64,000 nucleotides of DNA, from the NCBI GenBank assembly GCA_002753515.1, contig PEAK01000008.1:28791-92790 (forward strand), given 5' to 3'. The translations under genes and the position numbers were made by a program. Position 1 is the first letter of the stretch, and each line of letters begins with the position of its first letter. The stretch comes from Magnetococcales bacterium (GTDB lineage Bacteria; Pseudomonadota; Magnetococcia; Magnetococcales; UBA8363). Shown here piece after piece: positions 35,856 to 44,108 of this stretch. A model generated the notes under the pieces. That model saw nothing but the letters and a program-made list of their open reading frames with translations. It made no database searches and was not told where the DNA came from.

Positions 35856-36530
35856 TTACTGCCGTGCTTTTTTTCCCGCGTTACCGTTTTCTTTCATGCG
35901 TTCGATGACCGAACGATAATCGGGTTGTGAGAAGACAGCGGATCCGGCGACAAAGAAATCGGCCCCCGCCTGGGCTGCGGCAAAAATGTTATCTGGTTTG
36001 ATGCCGCCGTCCACTTGCAGTTCAACGGATAGCCCTTGTTCATCGATCATGCGTCGGACCGCCCGGATTTTATCCAGGGCGCGGGGTATGAACGATTGGC
36101 CACCAAATCCGGGGTTGACACTCATGATGAGTACCAGGTCGGTCAGGTGCAATAAATCCTGCAGGACGGTGACGGGTGTCCCGGGGTTGATGGAAATGCC
36201 CGCCTTGGCGCCTTTTTCGCGAATCCGGTTCAAGGCCCGATCGGCGTGAACGGTGGCCTCGGCATGGATGGTGAGATAATGGGCCCCGGCCTGGATGTAG
36301 TCATCAATGCAATGGTCGATGGGCGCGACCATGACATGGACGTCGAGGGGTTTTTGCGCCACTTTGGCGAGGCTGCTGATGACGGGGGGGCCCAGGGTCA
36401 GATTGGGGACGAAATGGCCGTCCATGACATCGACATGGATGGCATCGGCACCTGCCAGTTCCACAGCTCGGATCTCTTCGCCCAATCGGGCGAAATCGGC
36501 GGACAGGATGGAGGGGGAGATTTTGATCAT
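35856..36530 (-). CDS. rpe: Ribulose-phosphate 3-epimerase
   Basis: 224 residues, a TIM barrel of normal length. Visible motifs: KISPSILSADFARLGEEI, HVDVMDGHFVPNLTLGP with metal ligands, DVHVMVAPID, VLIMSVNPGFGGQSFIP and LQVDGGIKPDN. It interconverts ribulose-5-phosphate and xylulose-5-phosphate in the pentose phosphate or Calvin cycle. Its ATG overlaps the stop of htpX (ATGA), so the two are coupled. Confidence 0.97.
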   Translation of the reverse strand: MIKISPSILSADFARLGEEIRAVELAGADAIHVDVMDGHFVPNLTLGPPVISSLAKVAQKPLDVHVMVAPIDHCIDDYIQAGAHYLTIHAEATVHADRALNRIREKGAKAGISINPGTPVTVLQDLLHLTDLVLIMSVNPGFGGQSFIPRALDKIRAVRRMIDEQGLSVELQVDGGIKPDNIFAAAQAGADFFVAGSAVFSQPDYRSVIERMKENGNAGKKARQ

Positions 36531-37387
36531 CTGCGTCTGGCCATTTGTTGCAAGCGGTGGATGCGATCCTCCATGGGAGGATGGGTGGAGAACAAACCTG
36601 CCAGAAAATTACCCGACAGGGGATTGACGATAAACAGGTGTGAGGAAGCGGGATTGGCTTGAGCCGTCCCCATGGGGAGACGCTGACTACCCGCCTCCAG
36701 TTTGTTCAAGGCGTTGGCCAGCCACAAGGGATTGCCGCACAATTCGGCACCGCGCTGGTCCGCCCCGTATTCCCGGGAGCGCGATATGGCCATTTGGATG
36801 AGCATGGCGGCCAGGGGTGCCAGGAGCATCATGATGAAACCTCCGATACCGCCACTGTTCCCGCCCTCTTCGTTGGAGCGTCCCATGCCAAAAATGGCCC
36901 CCCATTGCGCCATATTCGCCAGGGTCGTGATTGCCCCGGCCAGGGTGGCGGTGATGGTACTGATCAATATATCATGATTTTGCACGTGGCCCAATTCGTG
37001 GCCCATGACCCCTGCCAATTCTTCGCGATTGAGGATACGCAACAATCCCGTTGTGGCTGCGACGGCGGCGTGTTCGGGATCGCGACCGGTGGCAAAGGCA
37101 TTGGGTGACGGATCGTCCATGATATACACCCTGGGCATGGGAAGGTTGGCGCGACGCGCCAATTCCTGGACGACCGCATAATATTCCGGGGCTTCCCTGG
37201 GTCCAACTTCAAAGGCGTTGTGCATGCGTAATACCAGGGTATCGGAACTCCAGTAAGCCCAAAAATTAAGTCCCACCGCCAGGATCAACGCCATGACCAT
37301 GCCATTATGGCCCCCCAACAATTGACCCGATACCAAAAACAAGGCGGTCATTCCTGCCATGAGTACAAACGTTCGCAAGTCTGTCAT
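36527..37387 (-). CDS. htpX: HtpX, membrane zinc metalloprotease
   Basis: 286 residues. Two transmembrane helices at the N-terminus (FVLMAGMTALFLVSGQLLG; MVMALILAVGLNFWAYW), then the M48 catalytic motif GVMGHELGHVQNHD (HExxH) and two further membrane segments; the third zinc ligand is the glutamate in SRSREYGADQRG. It degrades misfolded membrane proteins together with FtsH in E. coli. A very strong AAGGAGG ribosome site precedes the ATG. It leads the htpX-rpe unit and borders the accessory block to its right. Confidence 0.96.
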   Translation of the reverse strand: MTDLRTFVLMAGMTALFLVSGQLLGGHNGMVMALILAVGLNFWAYWSSDTLVLRMHNAFEVGPREAPEYYAVVQELARRANLPMPRVYIMDDPSPNAFATGRDPEHAAVAATTGLLRILNREELAGVMGHELGHVQNHDILISTITATLAGAITTLANMAQWGAIFGMGRSNEEGGNSGGIGGFIMMLLAPLAAMLIQMAISRSREYGADQRGAELCGNPLWLANALNKLEAGSQRLPMGTAQANPASSHLFIVNPLSGNFLAGLFSTHPPMEDRIHRLQQMARRR

Positions 37388-37513
37388 GATGCGCCTCCTT
37401 GGGTAAAAATAAGATCAAAGCGTGGATCAATGATGAAGATATGGTTGTCTCCGAGGGTTATGTCAAGGGGGTGGTTTATGAGGGGATTTGGCTGGGACCG
37501 GACAGGAATACCA

Positions 37514-37708
37514 CTACTGCATGCCAATGAATTCGGACTGAAGATGTGGTTGACCGTCCTCCAGGAGCATGGTAATAACTTCTTCCAAGTTTGTGCGTAA
37601 CACATCTAGTGTTTCGCCTTGGGCATGGGCACCTGGAAAACCAGGAACATATCCAGCATAGTACCCGGTATCCTGGCATCGTTCCACGACAGCATCAAAT
37701 GTTTGCAT
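37514..37708 (-). CDS. hicB: HicB-family antitoxin, apparently without HicA
   Basis: 64 residues. The sequence DTGYYAGYVPGFPGAHAQGETLDVLRTNLEEVI (quoted in parts: YVPGFPGAHAQGETLD and NLEEVITMLLEDG) is the RNase H-like HicB fold that neutralises the HicA mRNA interferase. It lacks a C-terminal DNA-binding extension, as do many short HicB proteins. No HicA reading frame was found in 37388-37513 downstream or in the 77 bases upstream, so it looks solitary; it may be a remnant or act in trans. Confidence 0.85.
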   Translation of the reverse strand: MQTFDAVVERCQDTGYYAGYVPGFPGAHAQGETLDVLRTNLEEVITMLLEDGQPHLQSEFIGMQ

Positions 37709-37785
37709 CGCATTCTCTCATCTGCTGTTTCATCCATCCACCAAGCATGCGCCCGGTTTCATCCATCCAAACACCCGCCACGGCG

Positions 37786-38739
37786 CTATACTTTGTCTGA
37801 GAAAACATCGTCCAAGGACTGGGCATCGAAGATGCGAAGGCTCCAGTTTTCCAAAGTGGGAGGTTCGGCCTCAGCAATTTTTTCACTGGCCCAGTCAGGT
37901 ACGGCACCGAAACGGCGTTGCAGCAGGCCTGTCAGCATCGACGCACCTTCTTGCTGGCGACCTTTCAGAATCCCAAACCGTTCCACACTCGAAATGTAAG
38001 GCATTTTTTGGCTCTCCTCAAAGTCAACAATTTCTTTCCACAACCGCTTGTCAGCCTCATCTGGCAGGTGGAGTACCCAGTCGATAAAACGAAAAAAATC
38101 GATAACCTGCTGGCGGCTAAAACCATTCTGATAAAGCCTCCGAATCAGGCATCGCTTTTCTTGATAGCGATCCTCCGTCCGATGTTTGGTCCTCTTGGCA
38201 TGCAAATGCGCTAGAGTGACAATCGCAAACGGACTTTTGGACTGATTCAACTCCGTTTCCAAATAGTCTAACAGTTTGATCGATGTAAACTGATAACTCT
38301 GTTTCGTTCCCCAAAGGTCGTAACTGAACTCTGTTGGCCGCCAACCTGCTTCCTCGTCAGCCAGAATTGCCAAACCAACCACTGGCACTTGATAGAGATC
38401 GAAAGCCCTGTATTGGTAAACATACATCCCCAACTCAAAGTTTGGCTTTCTGTCTCCCTGGATTTCAATGTGAATCAATACCCAGAGTTCCATCCCATCG
38501 TGCCGCCAGACTTTGGCCAGCTTGTCCATGCGCCGGTCTCCGATTAGGGATTCACGGGTGATACGCGACAATTCTTTGTCGAGAAATTCAAATCCTCGTT
38601 GCCAATCAATGCCGGCATAAGCCACAGGCAGGAAAAACGCCAAGAATTCCGGGAAATAGGCTTCCAGGATATCCTTCCAGGGCACATCAAATTCGTCGTT
38701 TGGACGTTTTTCGTTGTTTTCCGTCATCGCCATTTTCAT
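37786..38739 (-). CDS. Rpn/DUF4351-family nuclease-like ('transposase') protein 1
   Basis: 317 residues from the ATG at 38739; ATGs at 38733 and 38727 are also possible. The N-terminal part has a PD-(D/E)xK-like core, VLIHIEIQGDRKPNF with a Glu-x-Gln pair after a conserved WR...DG segment, as in Rpn-type recombination-promoting nucleases. The end (LLQRRFGAVPDWASEKI, LENWSLRIFDAQSLDDVF) matches the DUF4351 tail. These genes are often labelled transposases but are better seen as stand-alone nucleases that vary by recombination. A related gene lies at 48858. No terminal repeats flank it. Confidence 0.85.
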   Translation of the reverse strand: MKMAMTENNEKRPNDEFDVPWKDILEAYFPEFLAFFLPVAYAGIDWQRGFEFLDKELSRITRESLIGDRRMDKLAKVWRHDGMELWVLIHIEIQGDRKPNFELGMYVYQYRAFDLYQVPVVGLAILADEEAGWRPTEFSYDLWGTKQSYQFTSIKLLDYLETELNQSKSPFAIVTLAHLHAKRTKHRTEDRYQEKRCLIRRLYQNGFSRQQVIDFFRFIDWVLHLPDEADKRLWKEIVDFEESQKMPYISSVERFGILKGRQQEGASMLTGLLQRRFGAVPDWASEKIAEAEPPTLENWSLRIFDAQSLDDVFSDKV

Positions 38740-39072
38740 CGCGATCCATTGGAAGGATCGTAACAAAGAGGATTATCGGCAGCATCCCAAACGGAAACAA
38801 CCTCACCAATCCTGTTTTTTCACAATAACCTATTCATGGGGGAAGTTTAGCATTTCATCAGGATTCGTGATAGCCTTTTGCCATGGACAACGATCTGGAA
38901 TCCTGGCCAAACTGCATCCACCCTTGTTGCTTCCGATGCGCTCGTCCAGGCTATTTTTACTGGTTCACTGGAAATGCTTCAGTTTCCAAAGGGGTTGAAT
39001 TTTCGTTTACAATGCCCGACAGGGCCTTGGTTTCTTCGGATGGGCACCACTTACGCATAAAAATGGATCGAC
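38740..39072. other. 333-base gap with an 8-bp inverted repeat
   Basis: No convincing gene. CAGGATTC (38859-38866) and GAATCCTG (38898-38905) form a perfect inverted repeat 31 bases apart, upstream of the thymidylate-synthase cassette. It could be an operator or a stem; no clear -35/-10 pair was seen. Confidence 0.4.
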
Positions 39073-40542
39073 TTGGTGGAATTCATACCTCTCTATTATA
39101 AAGAAAAACTTGACATCATCAACCCCCATGGCGATGTGGGGGTGGTGACGTTATGGTCACCGGTCACCATTGTCAAAAAACATTTGCGTGCGATCGATGC
39201 CACTCTGTTGCAACAAGATTCACGGATAGCTGTCCTGGGGACTTTGTATGGCGATGGGTTGCCGGAGATGTTACGCAATGTGTTGTACAATCCGCACATT
39301 CGTTTTTTAATGTTGCTCGGGGTGGATTTGGCAACATCACGCAAGAGTGTACTCCATTTTTTTCAAAAAGGATTGGAAGCGACAACCGTTCTGGGTACCC
39401 CTGTGCAGCGAATCATCGGCACCACGCAAACCATGGATAATGCCATCCATCCGGACATGTTTCGCGATGACCTGACCATCGTTGACCTGGGGGCTCCCAA
39501 TGATTCCGGGGCGGATGTGCGGGTCCGGGAGTTTTTTTCGCGCCTTCCGGTACCCCAATCTGGCGATCTTGAGCGCATTGCCATTCCTCTCAAGACATTT
39601 CCTCTTACCCGGCACCCCTCGGAACCCCGTTCCCATACCATCGTGGCGCGTACCCCCATGGCGGCCTGGAAAGAGGTGATTTTTCGGTTATACCGTTTTG
39701 GGTTTCGCGTCCACCTGGACCAGGGCAAGGAACGTATCGAATTGCAAACGTTGAAGGTGACGATCCAGGAGCCCTATGAAGAATCTTCCGAGGTGTTGCA
39801 GGAACACGGCTTTTCCCTGGAGGAGTTTAAAAACTATCAAAAGAAAATTCTCGACCCGCATCTTCCCCCGGATCAGAACTACAGCTATGGCCATCGCCTG
39901 CACGATCATTTTAAGGGCGACACCCTGGCGCGGGCCATCACCCTCCTGAAGGCCAATCCTGAATCGCGCCAAGTCTATGTTTCCTTGTGGGATACGAGTC
40001 GGGATCTGCTGACGGCCACCCAGGGACATCCATGTCTGGTGTCGTTGTTTTTTCGCTGCTTTGACCAATGTTTGACGTTAACGGCGGTGTTTCGCACCCA
40101 CAATGCCCTCAGGGCCTGGCCGGAAAATGTGTATGGCCTGATCGCCATTCAGCGCCATGTTTGCCAACACGTGCAACAAGAACCGGGTCCCATTACCGTT
40201 TTCAGCCATTCCATCAGTATTGATCCGAAGGGCAATGGTCTGGAACGAGCCAGGAGCCTGTGTGCATTTCGTCGGGGTGCGATGTTGGCCAGTGATGATT
40301 TTGTCGCGGACCCCAATGGTGACTTTTTAATTTCCGTGGATCCAGAGACGCAATTGATCGTGGTGGACCATCGTTTTGCCGGTCACCGACTCTTTCGCTA
40401 TACCGGCCAGAGTTCTGAGGAATTGGAACGGCAATTGGTGTGTGACCAAGCGATATCCGATGTGGGGCACGCCCTTTATTTGGGACGGGAACTGGCCAAG
40501 GCCGAGGCGCAACTTAAAAAATTAAAGCGCCATCGGGAATGA
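39073..40542 (+). CDS. DUF4346-thymidylate synthase fusion (archaeal-type ThyA fold)
   Basis: 489 residues from a TTG at 39073 (GTG at 39076 possible). Residues ~10-225 resemble DUF4346, related to the MtrA-type methyltransferase fold (LGTLYGDGLPEMLRN, GTPVQRIIGTTQ). Residues ~255-445 match a thymidylate synthase: YSYGHRL, the nucleophile C321 in QGHPCLVSLFFR, RTHNALRAWPENVYGL, and a VFSHSISI strand. N352 in WPEN sits where dUMP-specific ThyA has Asn; dCMP hydroxymethylases have Asp, so dUMP is the likelier substrate. The last 20 residues are a basic helix. It is followed four bases later by a HAD gene and heads a cassette ending in dcd. The C1 donor and true product are unknown. Confidence 0.82.
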   Translation: MVEFIPLYYKEKLDIINPHGDVGVVTLWSPVTIVKKHLRAIDATLLQQDSRIAVLGTLYGDGLPEMLRNVLYNPHIRFLMLLGVDLATSRKSVLHFFQKGLEATTVLGTPVQRIIGTTQTMDNAIHPDMFRDDLTIVDLGAPNDSGADVRVREFFSRLPVPQSGDLERIAIPLKTFPLTRHPSEPRSHTIVARTPMAAWKEVIFRLYRFGFRVHLDQGKERIELQTLKVTIQEPYEESSEVLQEHGFSLEEFKNYQKKILDPHLPPDQNYSYGHRLHDHFKGDTLARAITLLKANPESRQVYVSLWDTSRDLLTATQGHPCLVSLFFRCFDQCLTLTAVFRTHNALRAWPENVYGLIAIQRHVCQHVQQEPGPITVFSHSISIDPKGNGLERARSLCAFRRGAMLASDDFVADPNGDFLISVDPETQLIVVDHRFAGHRLFRYTGQSSEELERQLVCDQAISDVGHALYLGRELAKAEAQLKKLKRHRE

Positions 40543-40546
40543 AGGC

Positions 40547-41236
40547 GTGATTGTTTTTTTCGACATCGGTTTCACCCTCCTGGGTGGTCCTTCCCAAGGT
40601 CCGGCGGCGCGTTTGCTGAGCCAATTGGGCTTGCCTACCAACGCCAAGACTTGGCTGAATCACCTGTTATTCGCTACGCCCCTGCATCATCCGGAAGAAT
40701 TGGCGGATCATGTACGTCGATCTTACGGTTTACCCGTTTCGCAAACCATTTCTTTTATTGAAGAATTGTGGGATAACCAGGCGGGTGAATCCTTTGCATT
40801 GCCCGGTGCCCGTGAAGCACTGGAACAATTGCAACAGGCCCAAATCCCCTTTGCGTTCATCAGCAATATATGGGCACCGTTCCTGCGGGGGTTTATGCAC
40901 AATTTCCCCCTGGATTTTGAAGAGTATCCCATTTTTGCCTCATTTCAACAGGGTTGCCTCAAGCCGGACCCGGAACTTTATCGAATTGCCTTGCAACGCA
41001 CTGGATATTCTGCGGCACAGGCGGTCATGATTGGCGATACCTATGAAACCGACATTGCCCCGGCACTGAATTTGGGTATGAAAACTGTGTGGTTGCTGCA
41101 CCGCCCCGACAAGGAGCGTGCCGACTTGGTCCGGGTGATGAACCGGACCCAGCCAGCACCGCAATGGGCGTGGGCCACTCTGGAACAATTCACTTTGGAT
41201 GATCTGTTGACTTTGCTCCATCCCTCTATTGGATAG
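40547..41236 (+). CDS. HAD-family phosphatase in the thymidylate-synthase cassette
   Basis: 229 residues from a GTG four bases after the previous stop, with GGAATGAAGG as ribosome site. HAD motifs: I FFDIGFTLLGG (nucleophile D6, but the usual second Asp is Gly as in YihX-type enzymes), II FISNIW, III LKPDPELY with the lysine, and IV MIGDTYETDIAPAL. A helical cap follows motif I, giving a subfamily-I phosphatase. In this setting a nucleotide or phosphosugar monophosphate is a plausible substrate, but that is inference. Confidence 0.88.
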   Translation: MIVFFDIGFTLLGGPSQGPAARLLSQLGLPTNAKTWLNHLLFATPLHHPEELADHVRRSYGLPVSQTISFIEELWDNQAGESFALPGAREALEQLQQAQIPFAFISNIWAPFLRGFMHNFPLDFEEYPIFASFQQGCLKPDPELYRIALQRTGYSAAQAVMIGDTYETDIAPALNLGMKTVWLLHRPDKERADLVRVMNRTQPAPQWAWATLEQFTLDDLLTLLHPSIG

Positions 41237-41249
41237 TGGCGACTGACTT

Positions 41250-41894
41250 ATGAAAATTACACGCATTCAACCCATCAGTGCCCAGGAATTGATCGCACGT
41301 TTTCGTCAAACACCTTTGAAAGGGTTTGGCCAACCATTAATCTACCAGGAGGCCCATCTGGAACTGGTTCGTGATGTCGATCCCAAAACCTTGTTTCCCG
41401 CGCAGCGTTACGTCCTGAAGGAAGATTATCAAACCATCCTGAATTTGGTTTCCTTGTTTCAGGACCATGGACTTGATCCCTTTCATTTGGACGGGGGGGT
41501 ATTGTTTTGGCTGGCCAATCCCGATTTGCCGGACGGTGAGGAAGGTCCCATACCCTTTTTACCCCCCCTGGTGGAAATGTCACACGAACCCGATGGGCGT
41601 GTCATTCCCCTGATCAACGATGGCATGCACCGCATTTTTACCGCCATGAAATTGGGTCGGAATATTTCCATCATCCTGGTGCATAACGTCCCCCGTGCCT
41701 ATCCCTATTATGCCTATGCCTTGCCCGGGGGGTGGGATGATGTGCAGGAATTGGATGCGCTTCCTGATCAATTCGTCAAGAAGACCTATCGCGATCCCCA
41801 GAATTATAAAGCACTTTTTCGTAATTTTAATGCGATTTTCGAGGGTATTCAAAAAGAACGGAAAAAAACCAACCCGATTGCATTCAAAGCCTGA
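41250..41894 (+). CDS. Unknown protein with ParB/Srx-like motif
   Basis: 214 residues, 13 bases after the HAD gene. No close family is recognised. The segment PLINDGMHRIFTAMKLG (about 125-142) resembles the DGxHRxxAAxxLG motif of ParB/sulfiredoxin-like nucleotide-binding folds, and an earlier YVLKEDYQTILNLVSLF fits the preceding helices. Several tyrosine- and proline-rich strands follow (PRAYPYYAYALPGGWDDV). There is no signal peptide or membrane segment. The position between a HAD phosphatase and dCTP deaminase suggests a nucleotide-related job; the exact reaction is unknown. Confidence 0.8.
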   Translation: MKITRIQPISAQELIARFRQTPLKGFGQPLIYQEAHLELVRDVDPKTLFPAQRYVLKEDYQTILNLVSLFQDHGLDPFHLDGGVLFWLANPDLPDGEEGPIPFLPPLVEMSHEPDGRVIPLINDGMHRIFTAMKLGRNISIILVHNVPRAYPYYAYALPGGWDDVQELDALPDQFVKKTYRDPQNYKALFRNFNAIFEGIQKERKKTNPIAFKA

Positions 41895-41995
41895 TGGATA
41901 CTGGCATGGACAGGATGCAAACTTCAGGGTCATAATGCTTGTTGGTCGGTGCGGATTGGCCCATGCCTTATGACCTCAAACTTGAAGGATTTCGC

Positions 41996-42583
41996 GTGCG
42001 GTTATCGGATCAGGATATTCTTAAAGCCATGGATCAGGGGCGGATCACCATTGATCCGTTGCCACCGCAACATTGTTTTGGCTCTTTTTCGGTGGATGTC
42101 AGTTTGAGTGGGGTGTTTCAAACGTTTCGCCACGTGCGATTTCCCTTTTTGGACCTTTCGGATCAGGAAAGTTTGTACAGTGTTTCGGAAGAGTGCATGG
42201 AAAAAGTGGAAATTTCTGAAAAAGAACAATTTTTCCTGCATCCCGGGGAATTTGCCTTGGGGATGACGCGGGAGCGGATCAAAATTGCCGATGATTTGGT
42301 TGGCTGGCTGGATGGTCGGAGTAGTCTGGCCCGGGTGGGGTTGATGGTGCATATTACCGCCCATTCCATTGATCCGGGTTGGGATGGTCACATCACCTTT
42401 GAATTTTTTAATGCGGGTCGCTTGCCGTTGGCGCTCAATCCTGGACTCAGGATAGGTGCCATTTCTTTTGAAACCCTCTCTTCCAAAACAACACGCCCCT
42501 ACGGTCATAAACAGGGGGCCAAATATTTTCAGCAAGAAAGCCCCTTATCGAGCCGAATCTACCAGGAAAAAAGAAAACCATAA
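41996..42583 (+). CDS. dcd: dCTP deaminase
   Basis: 195 residues from the GTG at 41996, which gives the family-standard start MRLSDQDI and has GAAGGA at the right distance; ATG 41963 and TTG 41939 extend it without conservation. The dUTPase-like trimer fold is evident: FALGMTRERI, GRSSLARVGLMVHITAHSIDPGWDGHI with the catalytic Glu in the following ITFEFFNAG, and RPYGHKQGAKYFQQ at the C-terminus that closes the active site. It converts dCTP to dUTP (or dUMP if bifunctional), the precursor used by a thymidylate synthase, fitting the cassette. Confidence 0.93.
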   Translation: MRLSDQDILKAMDQGRITIDPLPPQHCFGSFSVDVSLSGVFQTFRHVRFPFLDLSDQESLYSVSEECMEKVEISEKEQFFLHPGEFALGMTRERIKIADDLVGWLDGRSSLARVGLMVHITAHSIDPGWDGHITFEFFNAGRLPLALNPGLRIGAISFETLSSKTTRPYGHKQGAKYFQQESPLSSRIYQEKRKP

Positions 42584-42641
42584 GGGATAGTCCTGGAGCT
42601 GGCTGATGTTCCGTTAATTGTCATAAAGTTGCAAGCAAAGA

Positions 42642-42941
42642 ATGATGGCCATAATGTTTGAATGGGATGAACAAAAATGTGCCAGCAACCTTGTCAAACA
42701 CGGGGTCGATTTTGAACGTGCTAAGCTGATTTTTGAAGGTCCAACTCTCGAAGGTGCGGATGAACGGGAGTACGGTGAAAAACGAATAGGTGCCTATGGA
42801 ACGGTTGACAATGAGGTGTTTTTTGTCACTTACACATGGCGCGGAAACAGGCGGCGTATTATCAGCGCAAGAAGGGCAAGGACCAATGAGCAAAGAAACT
42901 ATGCAGCACGAATTGCCAAAACAGGTGAGTTCGATGAGTGA
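42642..42941 (+). CDS. brnT: BrnT-family toxin
   Basis: 99 residues (ATG at 42642; ATG at 42654, giving MFEWDEQK, may be the true start). The family core is intact: FEWDEQKCASNLVKHGVDFE, RIGAYGTVDN, VFFVTYTWRGNRRRIISARRA and the final RNYAA. BrnT is a RelE-fold ribonuclease that stops translation until bound by BrnA. The gene overlaps brnA by 56 bases, the usual toxin-first order. Confidence 0.93.
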   Translation: MMAIMFEWDEQKCASNLVKHGVDFERAKLIFEGPTLEGADEREYGEKRIGAYGTVDNEVFFVTYTWRGNRRRIISARRARTNEQRNYAARIAKTGEFDE

Positions 42942-43179
42942 TACAGAAATCGAAAGTGCCGTTGCTGCCGACCCTGACACGTTCATTCCAGATGCCGAAT
43001 GGTTCGAGAAAGCAAGGCTTGTCATGCCACAGGATAAAGAGATGGTGACCCTGCGCCTCGACCCTGAAATCATGGCTTGGTTTAGAAAATCTGGTAGAGG
43101 CTATCAGACGCGCATTAATGCTGTGTTAAAGGCATTTGTCGAAGCACAAGACAGAGGAAGCCGGAATCCAGCGATATAG
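42886..43179 (+). CDS. brnA: BrnA-family antitoxin
   Basis: 97 residues from the ATG at 42886, which follows AAGGGCAAGG. The C-terminal ribbon-helix-helix shows VTLRLDPEIMAWFRKSGRGYQTRINAVL in parts (TLRLDPEIMAWF, GYQTRINAVLKAF), typical of BrnA, which binds the operon promoter and neutralises BrnT. Its N-terminal half is longer than a minimal BrnA. It overlaps the toxin gene in another frame, which favours coupled translation and autoregulation. Confidence 0.93.
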   Translation: MSKETMQHELPKQVSSMSDTEIESAVAADPDTFIPDAEWFEKARLVMPQDKEMVTLRLDPEIMAWFRKSGRGYQTRINAVLKAFVEAQDRGSRNPAI

Positions 43180-43191
43180 TGTATAGATGTT

Positions 43192-43217
43192 AAGGCTTGA
43201 GAAGATTCCCCAGCCTT
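43192..43217. terminator. Weak hairpin between brnA and the bc1 operon end
   Basis: AAGGCT and AGCCTT pair across a 14-base loop in the gap between convergent transcripts. There is no T-tract, so termination is only possible. Confidence 0.25.
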
Positions 43218-43263
43218 GAATCGAAGCATCGACCCAAGACCGGGGACTGTGAGGAGGGTATTA

Positions 43264-44091
43264 TTAATGCACCTTGGCCCAGATACGCCGTTTGATGGCA
43301 TACAACAAAATGGTCAGGACGAACAGATAACCCATGACCCAAAAGCCCAACGATTTTCTTTCCTCCATTGTGGGCTCGGCAGCCCAGGCCAGGAAAGTAA
43401 CGACATCGCGGGATAGTTGCTTCAGGGAATTGTCGGTACCATCGGCATATTGAACGGATCCGGCACTGATCGGGGCGGGCATGGCGAGAAAATTGCCGGG
43501 GAAGTATTTGTTAAAGTTGGCCCCACCCACCAACCGTTCCAGTTTGGCCTTCATATGCTCTTTTTCATGGGCATTGATCAACAAGGCCGACTGAACTTCC
43601 AAGGCATCCTGTTCGGAAATGCTACCTTTCGCCATGACCTTTTTAGCCAATTCCATTTCGGCTTCGCTGGGGTAACCTGTCAGCAAACCATAGATGTAAT
43701 CCTCATAGCCCTTTCTGGCTTTGGTGATAAGTGACAGATCGGGTGGTATGACCCCGAAGGAATCTTTAGCGGCGGTTTCGTCCATGGCGCTTGTCATGCG
43801 ATCATTTTTGGAACGCCCCTGGACTTCGGCCAGTTTTTTGACCTCGGCCTCCGACAGACCCAATGCGCGCAACTGGTCAAATTTAATCAGGCTGATGGAA
43901 TGGCACCCCATGCAGACCTCGACGGCCACTTGAGCGCCGCGTTTGGCGGCATGTTTGTCGTAGGAGCCGAATATACCGGTATGCGACCAACTTTGTTCTG
44001 GTGGCGTCGGGGCACCGGATGAGGCGTGAAGTGCAACGGGAACCATTGCCGCCGCTACGCACACGGCAAAAAATGTTTTGATGAGTCTCAT
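43264..44091 (-). CDS. petC: Cytochrome c1 of the bc1 complex
   Basis: 275 residues from the ATG at 44091; the frame stays open 61 codons upstream inside petB but those are not conserved, and AGGAGAGG precedes this ATG. A signal peptide (TFFAVCVAAAMVPVALHA) leads to the heme motif CMGCH at about residue 60, then the PPDLSLITKAR segment and a methionine-rich MPAPIS region for the sixth heme ligand. A C-terminal transmembrane helix (FWVMGYLFVLTILLYAI) anchors it. It passes electrons from the Rieske protein to a soluble cytochrome c. Last gene of petA-petB-petC. Confidence 0.95.
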   Translation of the reverse strand: MRLIKTFFAVCVAAAMVPVALHASSGAPTPPEQSWSHTGIFGSYDKHAAKRGAQVAVEVCMGCHSISLIKFDQLRALGLSEAEVKKLAEVQGRSKNDRMTSAMDETAAKDSFGVIPPDLSLITKARKGYEDYIYGLLTGYPSEAEMELAKKVMAKGSISEQDALEVQSALLINAHEKEHMKAKLERLVGGANFNKYFPGNFLAMPAPISAGSVQYADGTDNSLKQLSRDVVTFLAWAAEPTMEERKSLGFWVMGYLFVLTILLYAIKRRIWAKVH

Positions 44092-44108
44092 GATCCTGAC
44101 ACCTCTCC

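Noticed and set aside
37388..37513. Search for a hicA partner of hicB
   Set aside because: All frames on the minus strand are broken or bear no HicA likeness.
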